DNA of 64,000 nt from Schistocerca nitens (taxonomy: Eukaryota > Arthropoda > Insecta > Orthoptera > Acrididae), in contig NC_064622.1 of NCBI RefSeq assembly GCF_023898315.1, positions 168,908,178-168,972,177 on the forward strand, given 5' to 3'. Both the position numbers and the translations under genes were made by a program. Under the pieces are notes generated by a model, which was given only the letters and a program-made list of their open reading frames with translations, did no database searches and was not told the DNA's origin. This document shows, in pieces, positions 1 through 10,764 of this stretch. Position 1 is the first letter of the stretch. Each line of letters starts with the position of its first letter.

Positions 1-1149
1 ATATATCAATATATGTGAAATCAGGCATTTAACATATTTTCTATCATGTTTTTTAGACCACCCTTTACCACACCCAGTATTAAATTACAGTGCTGAACTC
101 ATATGATGGCTGGTACACAATTCACATAGATGTAGATGGCTTTTGAGGAACGCCATATCCTGATATCCCAGAAACTTCGCTCAGTCGGCAAAATAAGTGG
201 ACACATGTCTCGGTTTATCCGTAGATATTCGACCGTTTCTGAGAGAACGATGTTCAAAGTTTTCGGGGTACTTTATGTATCTTTTAGCGAGTAAACGAGT
301 CAGTTGCAGCGATGACGCCGTGGCTAACGTGGATGTTGAAGTGACATCAGTTGAAGGTGACAGTGAAGATGCCTCTAGAATGGAGAATGATGTTAAATTT
401 GTTTTCATGTGCTACTGTAATGGATGACTTTAATTAGCTGTCACCTCATTTACATTATTTCTTTGTAAGCTAATCATTTTTATTACTGCTTTTGTAGAAT
501 CGGAAGTAACCCTACCGTTTTTCTATTTAAAACAAAAAAGGAAAAACGCACGTCTCAGCTTCACAATTTGCTCCCCCCCCCCCTTTCAAAATCCGATAAT
601 TATTTTTATTTTTGTTTTCATTTACTTGCTCATGTACGTAGAAGCTTACTATATGAATGTTTTCCAATGTGTATTGAAACAACGTTGCCCTTATTCATCT
701 ACTAATTGTATGTCTGATGAATGAATTTAAAATAAGAAACTATAGATAAATGGAAAAAATGGCCTGAAATCGCTTTCGGTGAAATTTCTGCAGTGTTCAT
801 AATCAGTTGCTAGCGTCAATTTGTGGAAAAGTGATCCTATATGCATGGTTAGCCGAGATATTATTTCCAACGCATTAAATCTTCAACAGTGTTAACGACG
901 TTTCTTTCCCGATTGAGATTCATACGAAGAAATATCACCATGGCAACCCTGCCTTCGCGCGATGCTTGTGGTGTTCGCAATTCGGATGTTTCAAAGATCG
1001 GTAGCATCCAAGGGAATGCACCAAACCTCCCTGACGAATAAATATAAGAATAAAATATAAGAATTACGAACTGATGTAAGAATGAAATACAAGAATATGA
1101 GAATTTAAAAAGATTGTAGCCCATGGTAATACCATACACACATATATTG
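1..1149. other. unassigned AT-rich DNA
   Basis: No gene, RNA or repeat that I recognise. Short open frames on both strands near 181-427 overlap each other and show no family resemblance. A C11 homopolymer lies at 573-583. Confidence 0.5.
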
Positions 1150-1325
1150 TACAGGGTGATTCAAAAAGAATACCACAACTTTAGGAATTTAAAACTCTGC
1201 AACGACAAAAGGCAGAGCTAAGCACTATCTGTCGGCGAACTAAGGGAGCTATAAAGTTTCATTTAGTTGTACATTTGTTCGCTTGAGGCGCTGTTGACTA
1301 GGCGTCAGCGTCAGTTGATGCTAAG

Positions 1326-1604
1326 ATGGCGACCGCTCAACAGAAAGCTTTTTGTGTTATTGAGTACGGCAGAAGTGAATCGACGACAGTTGTTCAGCGT
1401 GCATTTCGAACGAAGTATGGTGTTAAACCTCCTGATAGGTGGTGTATTAAACGTTGGTATAAACAGTTTACAGAGAATGGGTGTTTGTGCAAAGGGAAAA
1501 GTTCTGGACGGCCGAGAACGAGTGATGAAAATGTAGCACGCATCCAGCAAGCATTTGTTCACAGCCCAGGAATTGGCTGTTCCCTCAGCTCGAACAAGAA
1601 GCAC
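1326..1604 (+). pseudogene. transposase N-terminal fragment (DNA-binding domain)
   Basis: The ATG at 1326 opens a frame reading MATAQQKAFCVIEYGR, followed by VVQRAFRTKYGVKPPD and IKRWYKQF, then a basic SGRPRTSDE stretch. This is the usual order of a DUF4817/helix-turn-helix domain plus linker in insect mariner-like transposases, which bind the terminal repeats. After about residue 90 the similarity stops because of the internal deletion, and the frame runs on into unrelated residues to a stop at 1668-1670. Confidence 0.85.
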
Positions 1605-1624
1605 AACAATTCATATTTCAGTAG

Positions 1625-1963
1625 GATGGAGCGCCACCACATTGGCACTTATCTGTCCGTAACTACCTGAACGTCAACTACCCGAGGCGATGGATCGGCC
1701 GCCAGGCAGCCCGTGACAGAGCACTTCATCACTGGCCTCCAAGAAGCCCTGATCTTACCCCCTGCGATTTTTTCTTATGGGGGTATGTTAAGGATATGGT
1801 GTTTCGGCCACCTCTCCCAGCCACCATTGATGATTTGAAACGAGAAATAACAGCAGCTATCCAAACTGTTACGCCTGATATGCTACAGAGAGTGTGGAAC
1901 GAGTTGGAGTATCGGGTTGATATTGCTCGAGTGTCTGGAGGGAGCCATATTGAACATCTCTGA
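1625..1963 (+). pseudogene. transposase C-terminal fragment (second and third catalytic Asp)
   Basis: This frame, different from the N-terminal one, starts just after a TAG and reads DGAPPHWHLSVRNYLN, then PPRSPDLTPCDFFLWGYV, and ends SGGSHIEHL at the TGA 1961-1963. DGAPPHW carries the second and TPCDFFLWG the third acidic residue of the DDE/D catalytic triad, 46 residues apart by codon count. The first acidic residue is missing. It has no start of its own and cannot make active enzyme. Confidence 0.85.
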
Positions 1964-2093
1964 ACTTGTTTTTGAGTGAAAAAAAACCTTTTTAAATACT
2001 CTTTGTAATGATGTATAACAGAAGGTTATATTATGTTTCTTTCATTAAATACACATTTTTAAAGTTGTGGTATTCTTTTTGAATCACCCTGTA

Positions 2094-2539
2094 TAATAAA
2101 TGTATGACACTTCCTGTGAAATTTCAGTGTAATTTTACAATTAATACAACAACCTTGCATCCCCTAACTTGATAGGAAACAGTCTACGGATATGGATAGA
2201 TAAATGAATAATAATAATAATAAACGAGAGTCAAACACAGGACGGCAAAATGAGAGGCCTCGACGCTAGCCACTACGCCACCAGTTACGCTAATTAAACT
2301 GTGCGCTAAAAGCTATTTGAACTACATCGAAAACTTTGACGTTCGTTTTCTCAAACACGGTCGTGCATCTACAGGTAAGCCGAGACACGTGTTCTCTTAT
2401 TTTGGCTCTTAACTGAGGGGAGTTTCTGGAAAATCAGGCTATGGCACTTGCCGTGTTCTCCTCGTTAGTGGTAAGATCTCCCTGCAGTGTTACACGGTTT
2501 TTTTAAAAATGTCATAAGGAAAATGAGGGTGGGGTTCAT
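2094..2539. other. unassigned, with a short (TAA)n run
   Basis: No coding or repeat family recognised apart from an ATAATAATAATAATAA microsatellite near 2207-2222 and a weak tRNA-like stretch on the minus strand near 2230-2285 that is too degenerate to call. Confidence 0.4.
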
Positions 2540-2645
2540 CTGAAAATGCATGGCCGAATTCCTTTCGCGTCCTTTCCTAATCTGTGCTTGTTTTCGGTCT
2601 CTAATGGTCTCGCTGTCGACAGGGAGCTAATCCCCAGTCTTCCCT
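2540..2645 (+). repeat. SINE-C fragment (tail part only)
   Basis: The stretch GGCCGAATTCCTTTCGCGTC followed by a tail ending GTCTCGCTGTCGACAGGG matches the 3' half of the SINE-C copy at 13308-13556 (GGCCGATTTCCTTCCC ... GTTGTCGACGGGACG). The tRNA-like head is absent. Confidence 0.6.
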
Positions 2646-3221
2646 GTAGAATGAGCTGTGACATACACATTGAAATATACAGTAATTTTCACATAATTGT
2701 TCTTTCGATGATGTTACCGATCTTTTCACTGTTGCTGTTATGACGTTCGTGCCCTCAAGCACAAGCAGAGAAACTGAAAGAGTGATAAGCGTTGTGATGA
2801 TGTTGACATATGTAGAAGTAGAAAACAAATTGATCCAAGTGCAAAACTGAACAGTTAGCGTTGTTTAATCCACAGTAATCTACACGCAGATGCCAGTGCC
2901 AAGCTTATGATTCAGTTTGAAATCCGCATCCGTTGTTGTTCTGTGTGTCCGTTAGTCAGTCTTGTGACGAGTGACCCATTGCGACCGTACTTGTTTATTC
3001 TGATAGCTGACCTTGCCATCTAGTTTCCAGGTTATGTTGAACAAAAGATCTGATGAGAGATCGACAAACTGCCTACTTGCGGGATTTTCTGTGTATTAAC
3101 TGAGTACAAAATATTACAGAATATCTTAAGTGACTGAGCTAAACTGATACCGATACGACCGGTGGAGTCCAAAGGCCACTGGCAACGAGCAACCAATGAT
3201 GATGAGGCGAGAGTCAAAGAT
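2646..3221. other. unassigned
   Basis: I see nothing supportable here on either strand. Confidence 0.4.
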
Positions 3222-3445
3222 TAGGAGGAGTTTAGTGTTTAACGTTCCGTCGATAACGGGGTCATAGGAGACGGAGGACAAGCTCGAATTAGCGAAGGAT
3301 GAAGAAGGAAAGCGGCCGTGCCCTTCGAAGGAACATACTGGCATTTGCCTTAAGCGGTTTACGGAAGTCACGGAAACCTAAATCAGGACGACCGGACGCG
3401 GGTTTGAACCGTCGTCCTCCCGAATGCGTGTCCAGGAGAGACAAA
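3222..3445 (-). repeat. SINE-C, minus strand
   Basis: Read on the minus strand this carries the SINE-C order: head ending in GAGGACGACGGTTCAAACCC (a Pol III box-B-like GGTTCAAACC), the CATCCTGATTTAGGTTTCCG body, the AGGGCACGGCCGCTTTCC segment and the GACGGAACGTTAAACACTAAA end. The 5' head is partly missing, as it begins only at about CTGGACACGCATTCGGG. Confidence 0.85.
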
Positions 3446-3454
3446 GAATACACC

Positions 3455-4440
3455 TGCATCTATGTACATCTACTCGTACATGACTACTCTACGATTCACA
3501 ATTAATGCCTGGCAGAGAGTTCATCCAACCACCTCTAAGCTACATCTCTACCGTTCCGCTATCGATATGCGCGCGCTAAAAACGATCACTTAAATCTTTC
3601 CGTACCAATTTGATTTCCCTTATTTTAATGTGATGATCATGCCCACAAAATATTTTCACAATCTGAGCAGAATGTTGGTGATTGAAGTTTCGTGAGAAGT
3701 TCCTGGTACAGCGATTTTTGTTTTAATTAATGCCACCCCGATTCGTTTATCATATCCGTGGCACTCTCTCCCCTATTTCGCGATAATCCAAAACGAGCTG
3801 CCCTCCATTGAACTTTCTCAATGTCCTCCGTCAGTACTATCTGATGCGGATCCCATACCACACACCAGTACTCCAGAAGAGGGCGGACAAGCGTAGTGTG
3901 AGCAGTCTCTTTAGTAAACCTGTTACATTTTCTAAACATTCTGACAATAAATCGTAGTCTTTGATTTGCTCTTGTCACAACTTTGTCTCTGTGATCATTC
4001 CAATTTAAGTTATTCGTAATTGTAATATCTAAGTATTTAGTTGAGTTTTGACCCTTTAGATTAGTGTGACTTACTGCGTGACTAAAATTTAGTGGATTCT
4101 TTTTAGTGCTTACGCGGACGACTTTACACTTTTCTTGATTAAGAGACAATATCCATTTGTTACACTCAACATATATCGTGACTAAATCGTTTTGAAATTC
4201 GTTTTGATCATCGAATTACTTTACAAGGCGGTAAATGAGAGCATAATCTGTTAACAAACTGAGAGGGCTGCTCAGATTGTCTCCTAAATCGTTTATGTAA
4301 TCCAGGAACAACAGAGGGCTTGTCACACTTCCTTGGGGTACCAACTGTGCCGACTGCATGTTATTGCTAATGAACAGTCCTGTATGATCTGCTGTACTGC
4401 AGACTACTCAGTGCCTAACAATATTTGATTAATATTGCTC
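3455..4440 (-). mobile_element. 5'-truncated CR1/L2-like LINE, 3' part
   Basis: A non-LTR retrotransposon fragment whose 3' end is on the left. The left part holds a non-coding tail (short TCTACTCGTACAT-type repeats, then TGCCTGGCAGAGAGTTCATC) that I associate with the 3' UTR of an abundant insect LINE family. To the right is the end of the reverse transcriptase reading frame. The 5' portion, including the endonuclease, is missing. Confidence 0.75.
3720..4440 (-). pseudogene. reverse transcriptase C-terminal fragment
   Basis: Going down the minus strand, the region 4440-4150 gives degenerate RT core motifs (PQGSVTSPLLFLDYINDLGD, then LTDYALIYR in place of the usual FADD box). The open part 4149-3727 gives the downstream thumb region: LSLNQEKCKVVRVSTKK, YLDITITNNLNWNDH, ANQRLRFIVRMFRKC and LLEYWCVVWDPH. 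The FADD catalytic aspartates are lost (DYAL), and a stop separates the core from the thumb region. This is a dead copy. Confidence 0.78.
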
Positions 4441-5477
4441 TAGAATGAACGTACGTGATATGACAGCCAGGGACTCAAGTGGCGCTAAACACACGCGGAA
4501 TTGGAAGAATATATGTTACTGTCATACTTTTTTAGACTTGTGATTGGTATATTCTCATTATTGAAATGATTTTATTACTATGGATGCTGTGCGGAAGTTT
4601 AGCGTTGTGCAAATCTAGTTCAGTTGTGATTTAGAATCCATACGAAGACCTGACAATTTATTTGCTCTCAGGAAATGATAGATATTCTGTGTAGCTTGCA
4701 AATTTTTGCAATCACCGTAGTTCAGATTTCTCTTCAAACTGATCTTTCTAGTCAGACATTTACAAAATTCAGGGCTTTTCAGTTATTTCACAATTATATG
4801 TGGATATATTTAAGGCTCCTCTTGTGTGGGACGTTCGTGCGTCAATTACATCACCTGAGGGTATCCAAGTTCGGGTTGACCTTTTGATGGACTTGAGACC
4901 GATCAAACATAGTTACTCAGAGCCTCTGGATATAACATTTGCCACGCTCTAAGTGGATACAAAAGAGATCTAAGTGTCGCAGCATTACCTCCAGGTTGTG
5001 TTTGAGACTTCTCTCACAGTGATGCAGTATGTTGCCCTTTCGGTTTTTTATTCTGCTTACATACTTCCGCATATTTTATGAAATAAATCCTCAAGCTTAC
5101 GGTTATCAGAAAGTGGGGAGGGGAAACTGAAAAGGAAGGTGGAACGGGAGCTAACAGTTGGTTGGAAAAAAGCAGTAATTAGAAAGCTACAAAATCAGAT
5201 AGCGTCCTCCGTTTTAGGAGCTCCGAATGTTAGATCTACACCACTTAAAAACGTAGCATTTGTGAATGGACTGACAGTGACGAGATTCAGCGAAATAGCG
5301 AGATTATGATGTTTTATATGTTTATCTTGTCGTTAATGACAGTTTTGACATCATAGAACGCAAGTTTCTTTTCTCTGGACACAATTTCTCCGCCTCAGAT
5401 CGTGATTTGCTCTTATATAGTAAAGTGCGAAACGTTCTAAACTGGGAAGACGTTAAAAATATATTACTGCTAGGCCC
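4441..5477. other. unassigned
   Basis: About 1 kb with no recognised gene or repeat. The open frame at 4675-4887 has no family resemblance. Confidence 0.4.
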
Positions 5478-5916
5478 TCCCGACCCCACGAGGTTGTTTG
5501 GCTTACGTCCTTCAGTGCTCTGTCATATTCTTCAAAGGGGGGTCTGAGCACTATGGGACTTAACATCGAAGGTCATCAGTCCCCTAGAACTTAGAACTAC
5601 TTAAACCTAACTAACATAAGGACATCACACACACCCATACCCGAGGCAGGATTCGAACCTGCGACTGTAGCGGTCGCGCGGTTCCAGACTGAAGCGCCTA
5701 GAACCGCTCGGCCACTCCGGCCGGCCTCATATTCTTCTCTCAGTATCATATCTCCCATGTCACCTTCATCTACTTATTCCCATTGTTTAATTCTGTTTTC
5801 AAGTTTCCTTCTTTTGTCAATCGTTCTATATACTCCTTCAAATTTTAGCTTTACTCTTTACATACCAGCTTGAAAAACTTATTTCAAACAGTGGACAAGA
5901 CACCTGAGGTTAGCCC
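5478..5916 (-). mobile_element. LINE fragment (RTE/craniofacial-protein-2-like family), left inverted arm
   Basis: Minus-strand similarity to the RT-upstream segment of the LINE at 35851-37963 (compare GAGGAGTATATAGAGGG and ATGGGAGATATGATACTG at 36357-36456). The same segment recurs on the plus strand at 6421-6660, so the two form an inverted pair with arms of roughly 190 bp or more. A SINE-A copy (5534-5726) interrupts it. Confidence 0.75.
5534..5726 (-). repeat. SINE-A, minus strand, with 11-bp target duplication
   Basis: Flanked by TCATATTCTTC at 5523-5533 and 5727-5737. On the minus strand the head reads GCCGGCCGGAGTGGCCGAGC with box-B GGTTCGAATCCTG, followed by the common GGTTAGTTAGGTTTAAGTAG body. 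It inserted into the LINE arm. Confidence 0.93.
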
Positions 5917-5923
5917 TTTCCAA

Positions 5924-5968
5924 AAAGTCCAGGGTGAGGAACTATTTTAGTTCCTCACCCTGGACTTT
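5924..5968. repeat. perfect 21-bp hairpin with 3-nt loop
   Basis: AAAGTCCAGGGTGAGGAACT plus one A at 5924-5944 is followed by TTT and then its exact reverse complement at 5948-5968. The right arm is LINE coding sequence (minus-strand residues IKVQGEELK), so the left arm is an inverted duplicate of it created at a rearrangement junction. Confidence 0.95.
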
Positions 5969-6240
5969 AATTCCCTTTCCAAATTTCTCGTTGGTTGCCT
6001 TTACTGCTTGCCCAGTGTACATGTTGAATAAATTCGTCTGTTTCTCTCCGTTCTCAACTACAATCAGCCTTTCATGTCCTTCGACACTTATAACTCCAAT
6101 ATGATTTCTGTACAAGTTGTACATAAAACTTCAATCGCTGTGTTTTATCACTGATGCCTTCGTAACTTGTAGGAGTATATTCCATTCAACACTGTCCTAA
6201 GCTTTCTCTAAATATGTAATTGCTATAAGCGAAGATTTGC
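5948..6240 (-). pseudogene. LINE reverse transcriptase fragment
   Basis: The minus strand gives YNLYRNHIGVISVEGHERL, then a degenerate segment, then KFGKGIKVQGEELK. These correspond to YNLYRNQMAVIRVEGHERE and KFGVGIKIHGEEIK in the LINE at 35851-37963. The sequence between them, normally GVRQGCSLSPMLFNLYIE, has drifted to NGEKQTNLFNMYTG. It stops before the FADD box. Confidence 0.8.
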
Positions 6241-6420
6241 GTTTTTTCAGTCTAACTTCTGAAATAAGCCGCACCTGAGGCAAATAAGTTTGTAAATCTT
6301 ACACTCAATTAGAAGAGGAATGCTAAGAGGATCGTTTACAATTTAAAGAATGGTTGCTGTTCAGTGCCAGATGACGAATTTTTCACCATTGTGCCGTAGC
6401 AAGAGATTGTTTGCTCCTGC

Positions 6421-7300
6421 GCTAACCTCAGGTGTCTTGCCCACTGTTTGAAATACATTTTGCAAACTGATATGTAAGGAGTAAAGCTAAAATTTGAAGG
6501 AATATATAGAGGGATTGTACAAAAGAAGGAAACTTGAAAGCAGTATTAAACAATGAGAAGAAGTAGATGAAGGTGACATGGGAGATATGATACTGAGAGA
6601 AGAATTTGACATAGCACTGAAGAACGTAATCCAAAACAAGTCAGCTATAGTAGACGTACCATCTTAAGAGCTATTGGGATTCTTCGGGGAATAAAATATG
6701 TCAAAACGATTCCGCCTGGTATGCAAATGTCTTCAGACTCTAAGAAGAATGTAATTAACATCATTCCAGAGAAAGATGGTGTTGACAGGCATGACTATTA
6801 CTGGAGCCATTACATTAAAAAGTCATGCCTGCAAAATGCTAACACGAATTATTTTTGAAACTATCTACATACTAGTGAAGCCCATACTCGGTGAAAACTG
6901 CAGAAGCACATGAAGCAATACTGCGCTTACGACTTATCTCAGAAGACATACTAAAGAAAGGGATACCCTCGTTTACAGCATTTGTAGTTTTCGATAGACC
7001 TTTTGAGAAAGATAACTATTACAGCTGGCATAAAGTACTAGGAACGAAAGTTTATCAACAAAATGTGTAGAAACCAGACTTCAGTAATGAGCCAAAGAGT
7101 ACGAAAGGGAGGCAGTAGCTAAGAAAAAATGAGATAAGTTTGAAGTCTATCCCTGTACATTGAGCAAGTAGTAAAGGAAACAAAGGATAAATTTGGAAAG
7201 AGAGAGTTCAGACGAAAGAAATAAAAACTTTGTTTTTATGCTGCTATATGCCAGAAATCTAATTGACCAAATACTTCGAGATTTTCCGATGACATTGTCA
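6421..7300 (+). pseudogene. decayed LINE reverse transcriptase, plus strand
   Basis: The plus strand follows 36340-37190 in order: linker region with ATGGGAGATATGATACTGAG at 6578, IIPEKDGVDRHDYY (cf. IPIPKKAGVDRCENY), a degenerate LVFDRPFEK-type stretch (cf. VDLEKAFDN), YIEQVVKETKDKFGKR, and EIKT leading towards GATGACATTGTCAGG near 7288, where similarity stops. Many stops and frameshifts are present. The same LINE seems to resume at 10765. Confidence 0.75.
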
Positions 7301-7639
7301 GGTTAGATTCAGTTTTCCTTCCACAGACCCAAAAAGAGATGATTCTCATGGATGTAGAACATGTCAGAAAGTATAACATAAAAAACGTAGAACGTTTGAA
7401 TATAATACTCACTTTCCTTATAATTTGTTAGGAGATTGTCAAAATATGTGAAAACACTGCAGTAAAATGAAACTGCTAATATTTATAAAATTAATACATT
7501 GTCAGAAGGAAACATAGTTATGCACTTTTAATAAATTTATCATACACAAAATACCTAATCTTGACTGCTGTGGTCAAATGCTGTCGGAACTGATATGAAC
7601 ATACATTTTTACTTAAGCTGAGCTAACAGTTCCTGTTAA

Positions 7640-8560
7640 GATATTCATCTACAGAGTAGAGGGAGTTACCTATCAAAAAGTCTTCCACAATATATTTAAA
7701 CTGTGCTTTATCTGAAGCCAACTTTTTAATGTTCACTGACAGTTCATTGAAAATGTTTGTTACTGATTATTGGTCCCTCTTTGGACAAAGGTAAGTGATT
7801 TTAGATCTTTACGTAGATTGTTCTTATTCCTAGTATTGATACTTTGTATTGAGGTATTGGTTGTAAATAGAGCCATACTAATTGCAGCAAATTTCATGAA
7901 GGAAAACATGTACTGAGAAGCAGTGGTTAGAATACAAAGTTCTTTGAATATTTTTCTACATGATGTTCTTGAATTTACACCACAAATCAGTCTTATTACG
8001 CGCTTTTGCACGCTAAAAACTTGTGCTCTGTTTGACGAATTACCCCAGAATATAATCCCATATGATATTACAGACTAAAAGTAAGTATAGTATGCAAGTT
8101 TTGTTATATATTTACATCTCCTACGTCTGACATCATTCGCATCGCAAATACAAACTTGTTTAGGTGCTTTAGCAGTTATGTGGTATGCCCATCCCAACCT
8201 AGTTTATTATCAACTTGTAATCCCAGAAATTTAACACTTCACACATTTTCTATAAATTGCCAGCGAACATTAAAAAGTTGGTTTCAGATAAAGCACAGTT
8301 TAAATATAGTGTGGAAGACTTTTTGGTAGGTAACTCCTTCTACTCTGTAGTTGACTGAGCTTTAAAACATTTCTTAATGTCAGTAGCATTTGTAAATCTG
8401 TACTTGACTTTCTGTTTGTTAGAATGTTTGTATCATCTGCAAACAAAAGAAACTGAGCTTCTGGCAATGTAACAGACGAGAGGTCATCAATGAACACAAG
8501 AAAAGGCGATGGACCGGGAACCCTGAGGAACACCAACTGGATAACAAGATAAAATTATAT
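7640..8560 (-). mobile_element. L2/CR1-like LINE pieces, minus strand
   Basis: Two minus-strand reading segments belong to one RT type. At 8536-8300 it reads SPFLVFIDDLSSVTLPEAQF and LLFADDTNILTN, where FADD is the RT catalytic box. At 8011-7760 it reads QKRVIRLICGVNSRTSCRKI, FKELCILT and NTRNKNNLRK, the typical C-terminal region after the RT. A 3' part near 8265-8350 is inverted relative to these, repeating the sequence of 7647-7733. The copy is scrambled and dead. Confidence 0.75.
7647..8350. repeat. inverted repeat inside LINE (arms 7647-7733 and 8268-8350)
   Basis: The left arm, starting GAGGGAGTTACCTATCAAAA and including CTTTATCTGAAGCCAACTTT, is matched in reverse complement by the right arm (AAAGTTGGTTTCAGATAAAG ... 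TTTTGGTAGGTAACTCC) at roughly 90 percent identity. It places a second LINE 3' segment in the opposite orientation. Confidence 0.85.
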
Positions 8561-9310
8561 ATAGATAACCTACTTAAGAAGCTGAATTCAGTGTATTATG
8601 CCCTGAGAAGCACCTCTCATTGTGTCGACCTAAGAACAAGAGTGTTGTCTTCTTGTGGATATTTTCTCTCCCTGTTGTCTTCCAAGGCAGACCTCCTAAG
8701 CTAAGTAAAGTGCTTATTCAACAAAAGTGAGCAGTAAGAATATTGTATAAAACAGATAACTATACATCTTGTAAAAGGCTTGTTAATGGTCTTGGAATTC
8801 TTACACCCACAACCCAAAACATTTACTCCTCAATGGTTTTTGTTGCTGATAATAAAAATCAGTTCCAGCTGAACTATGATTTACACATTTACAGTACATT
8901 GCACAAAAATAATTTTCATGTAGATTTTGTTTTCTTATCTCGAGTTCAGATGGAGATATGTACTCTGGTGCGAAAATGTTCCACAGGCTCTCATCTAACG
9001 TAAAGCAAGAAATTGCAGACTCTCCACTGATTACAAAATAAATGAAAAACATGCCTTGTTAGCTCATTTTTATATAAATTTTTTAAATATCGCAATTCAG
9101 GGACTGAAAAGTTCTGTGAGCTACTTGGCAATGGCAATGTATATTATGAAGCTGCATCACAAGTAGTAATGTGCTGTAAATACAACACAGTATTTACAGA
9201 TGTTAGAAAATATTTTCTTTGAAAAATACTATGTCCATCGACCAAAGCTTGGTACTGAATGGCCAGACACAGTTTCCTTACACACCCCTACCAACTGCAA
9301 CTGTAGGTAC
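8540..9310 (+). mobile_element. L2/CR1-like LINE piece, plus strand
   Basis: The plus strand reads IDNLLKKLNSVYYALRSTSH and CVDLRTRVLSS right after the minus-strand FADD segment ends, then YKTDNYTSCKRLVNGLGILT, which parallels the minus-strand GVNSRTSCRKIFKELCILT. So it is the middle and C-terminal part of the same LINE type, head to head with 7640-8560. It carries multiple stops. Confidence 0.7.
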
Positions 9311-10764
9311 GACTCATAATTCCATACAGTCCATGTTGTACATTTCCTCTCTTACTTATATGCTCCATTTTCCTTTATTTCAGTTACTGTAATTTCTCTT
9401 ATTGTGTTGTGAATTTTAGTTTGTATAATTACAGCTGCTTCACTCACCTGCTTAATATCACTATTATATGTAATCTGTCTGTAATTTAGGACTTACTAAG
9501 GACAAGCTTATTCTTTTCAGCCACATATTTGGGATATGTCACCAAAGTTTATTGTTCAATTATTTTTTCTATGAATTTGCTTATAGTTCATTAGTTAATG
9601 TGTGACATTTTTATCTTAGTTAAATAATCTTGCATCTCATTTACACCGAAATAATTTCTCTTATCTTATACCTAATTCTAACAATGATATTTTTCATCTC
9701 TGGAAATGGAGATACTCTGTAGATGCACTACTTTAAAATCTTTCATCCAACAAAATAATAGTTTTCTTACAAATTTTTTGGATTAAGTTTAGATGACTTA
9801 AGCACGAATAGCATTAAGTAGTCTAATGATGCTTCTTTTGCTAATGTTCCACGCCCTTGAACGCTCTTCTTCTTGTTGGGGTGTACAAAACGTAATGAAT
9901 GAAAATAATATTTAAGCTTGGAACAAGATACAAGAATAAAATGAAATAATATGCACAGTTGATCATTGTGTATGTAGTATATTCAGAACATGGTTTTATG
10001 ATTTAAATTACTGGTATATGAGGAAACAGGATGATGTCATGAAGTTATTGCAAATCTGTCTTTACATTCTCATCAACAGAATAATAAATGTCTTCCACAG
10101 ATATTTCCTTTACACTACTCTTAAAAATGTTGGTTTTGTTTCTAATCGAAAGGGATTTTTGTTGGAGAGCATGTTGCCTATTTTATTTACTCCTTCATGC
10201 CTTGTGCTCAGTCCTGGACTCACTAGATGAATGTTTCCCCTGGTCCATGAGTCATGGTTATCCATTTCTCCATTTGTTATGAACTGATCAAGGCTTTTTT
10301 TCTCAAAACAGACTGTTTTAGAGTATAAATACGGAAGACTGGCAATATATTAAGTTATTTTAATATATGTTTGGTGGCTGACAGCATTTTCTCATTATTT
10401 TATTACTCTTTCTTGCATAAGAAACATTTTTCTGTGAGAAAGCCTTAGAAAGGGATGTCAGATGCTATTATTGATTGTGAAAGCCAAGGATACTCTATTT
10501 TCAGTGTGTTTACATCAAGTTTTCCTGAGGATACTGTTGCAAAGCAGAGACTGTCCAATTTTTTAGCAGCTCTCTCCTAACAAAGTCTGCTGTCCATCCA
10601 TTTTGTCTCTGGTATTACTTTGCCATCAGTTTTAAAGGTTGCGTGTAAAAGCATGATTTCTGAATGGACAGATGAACATATGTACAGTATTGTGTTCACC
10701 AGCAATTTATTCTTGTGCAGCCAGGAGAGGGGTCTTTCACAGCCCAGCACTTCTTTTTATTGTG
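9311..10764. other. unassigned
   Basis: AT-rich, with nothing I can assign. Small open frames at 10018-10282 and 10620-10854 have no family resemblance except the last 90 bp of the second, which already belongs to the resumed LINE. Confidence 0.4.

Larger units (their letters stand above)
1152..2091 (+). mobile_element. mariner/DUF4817-type transposon, internally deleted, perfect 32-bp TIRs
   Basis: The element is 940 bp and flanked by TA on both sides (1150-1151, 2092-2093), the target duplication of the Tc1/mariner superfamily. Its terminal inverted repeats, 1152-1183 and 2060-2091, are identical over 32 bp and start CAGGGTGATTC. Inside are the N-terminal helix-turn-helix part and the C-terminal catalytic part of a transposase in different frames, joined by a deletion near 1600-1620 that removed the first catalytic aspartate region. 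It is therefore a non-autonomous derivative. Perfect ends suggest fairly recent mobilisation by a related full copy elsewhere. Confidence 0.93.
7301..10764. other. about 3.4-kb insertion splitting a LINE
   Basis: The LINE coding sequence stops in its FADD region near 7300 (GATGACATTGTCA) and continues at about 10765 with GTCAGAGACAGCAAAGGACA, which are adjacent in the intact paralogue (37187-37220). I infer that everything between was inserted. It contains L2-like LINE pieces (7640-9310). I see nothing recognisable in 7310-7640 or 9311-10600. Confidence 0.55.

Noticed and set aside
181-427. Overlapping open frames at the left edge
   Set aside because: Complementary frames of about 75 codons without similarity to known proteins or supporting splice signals.
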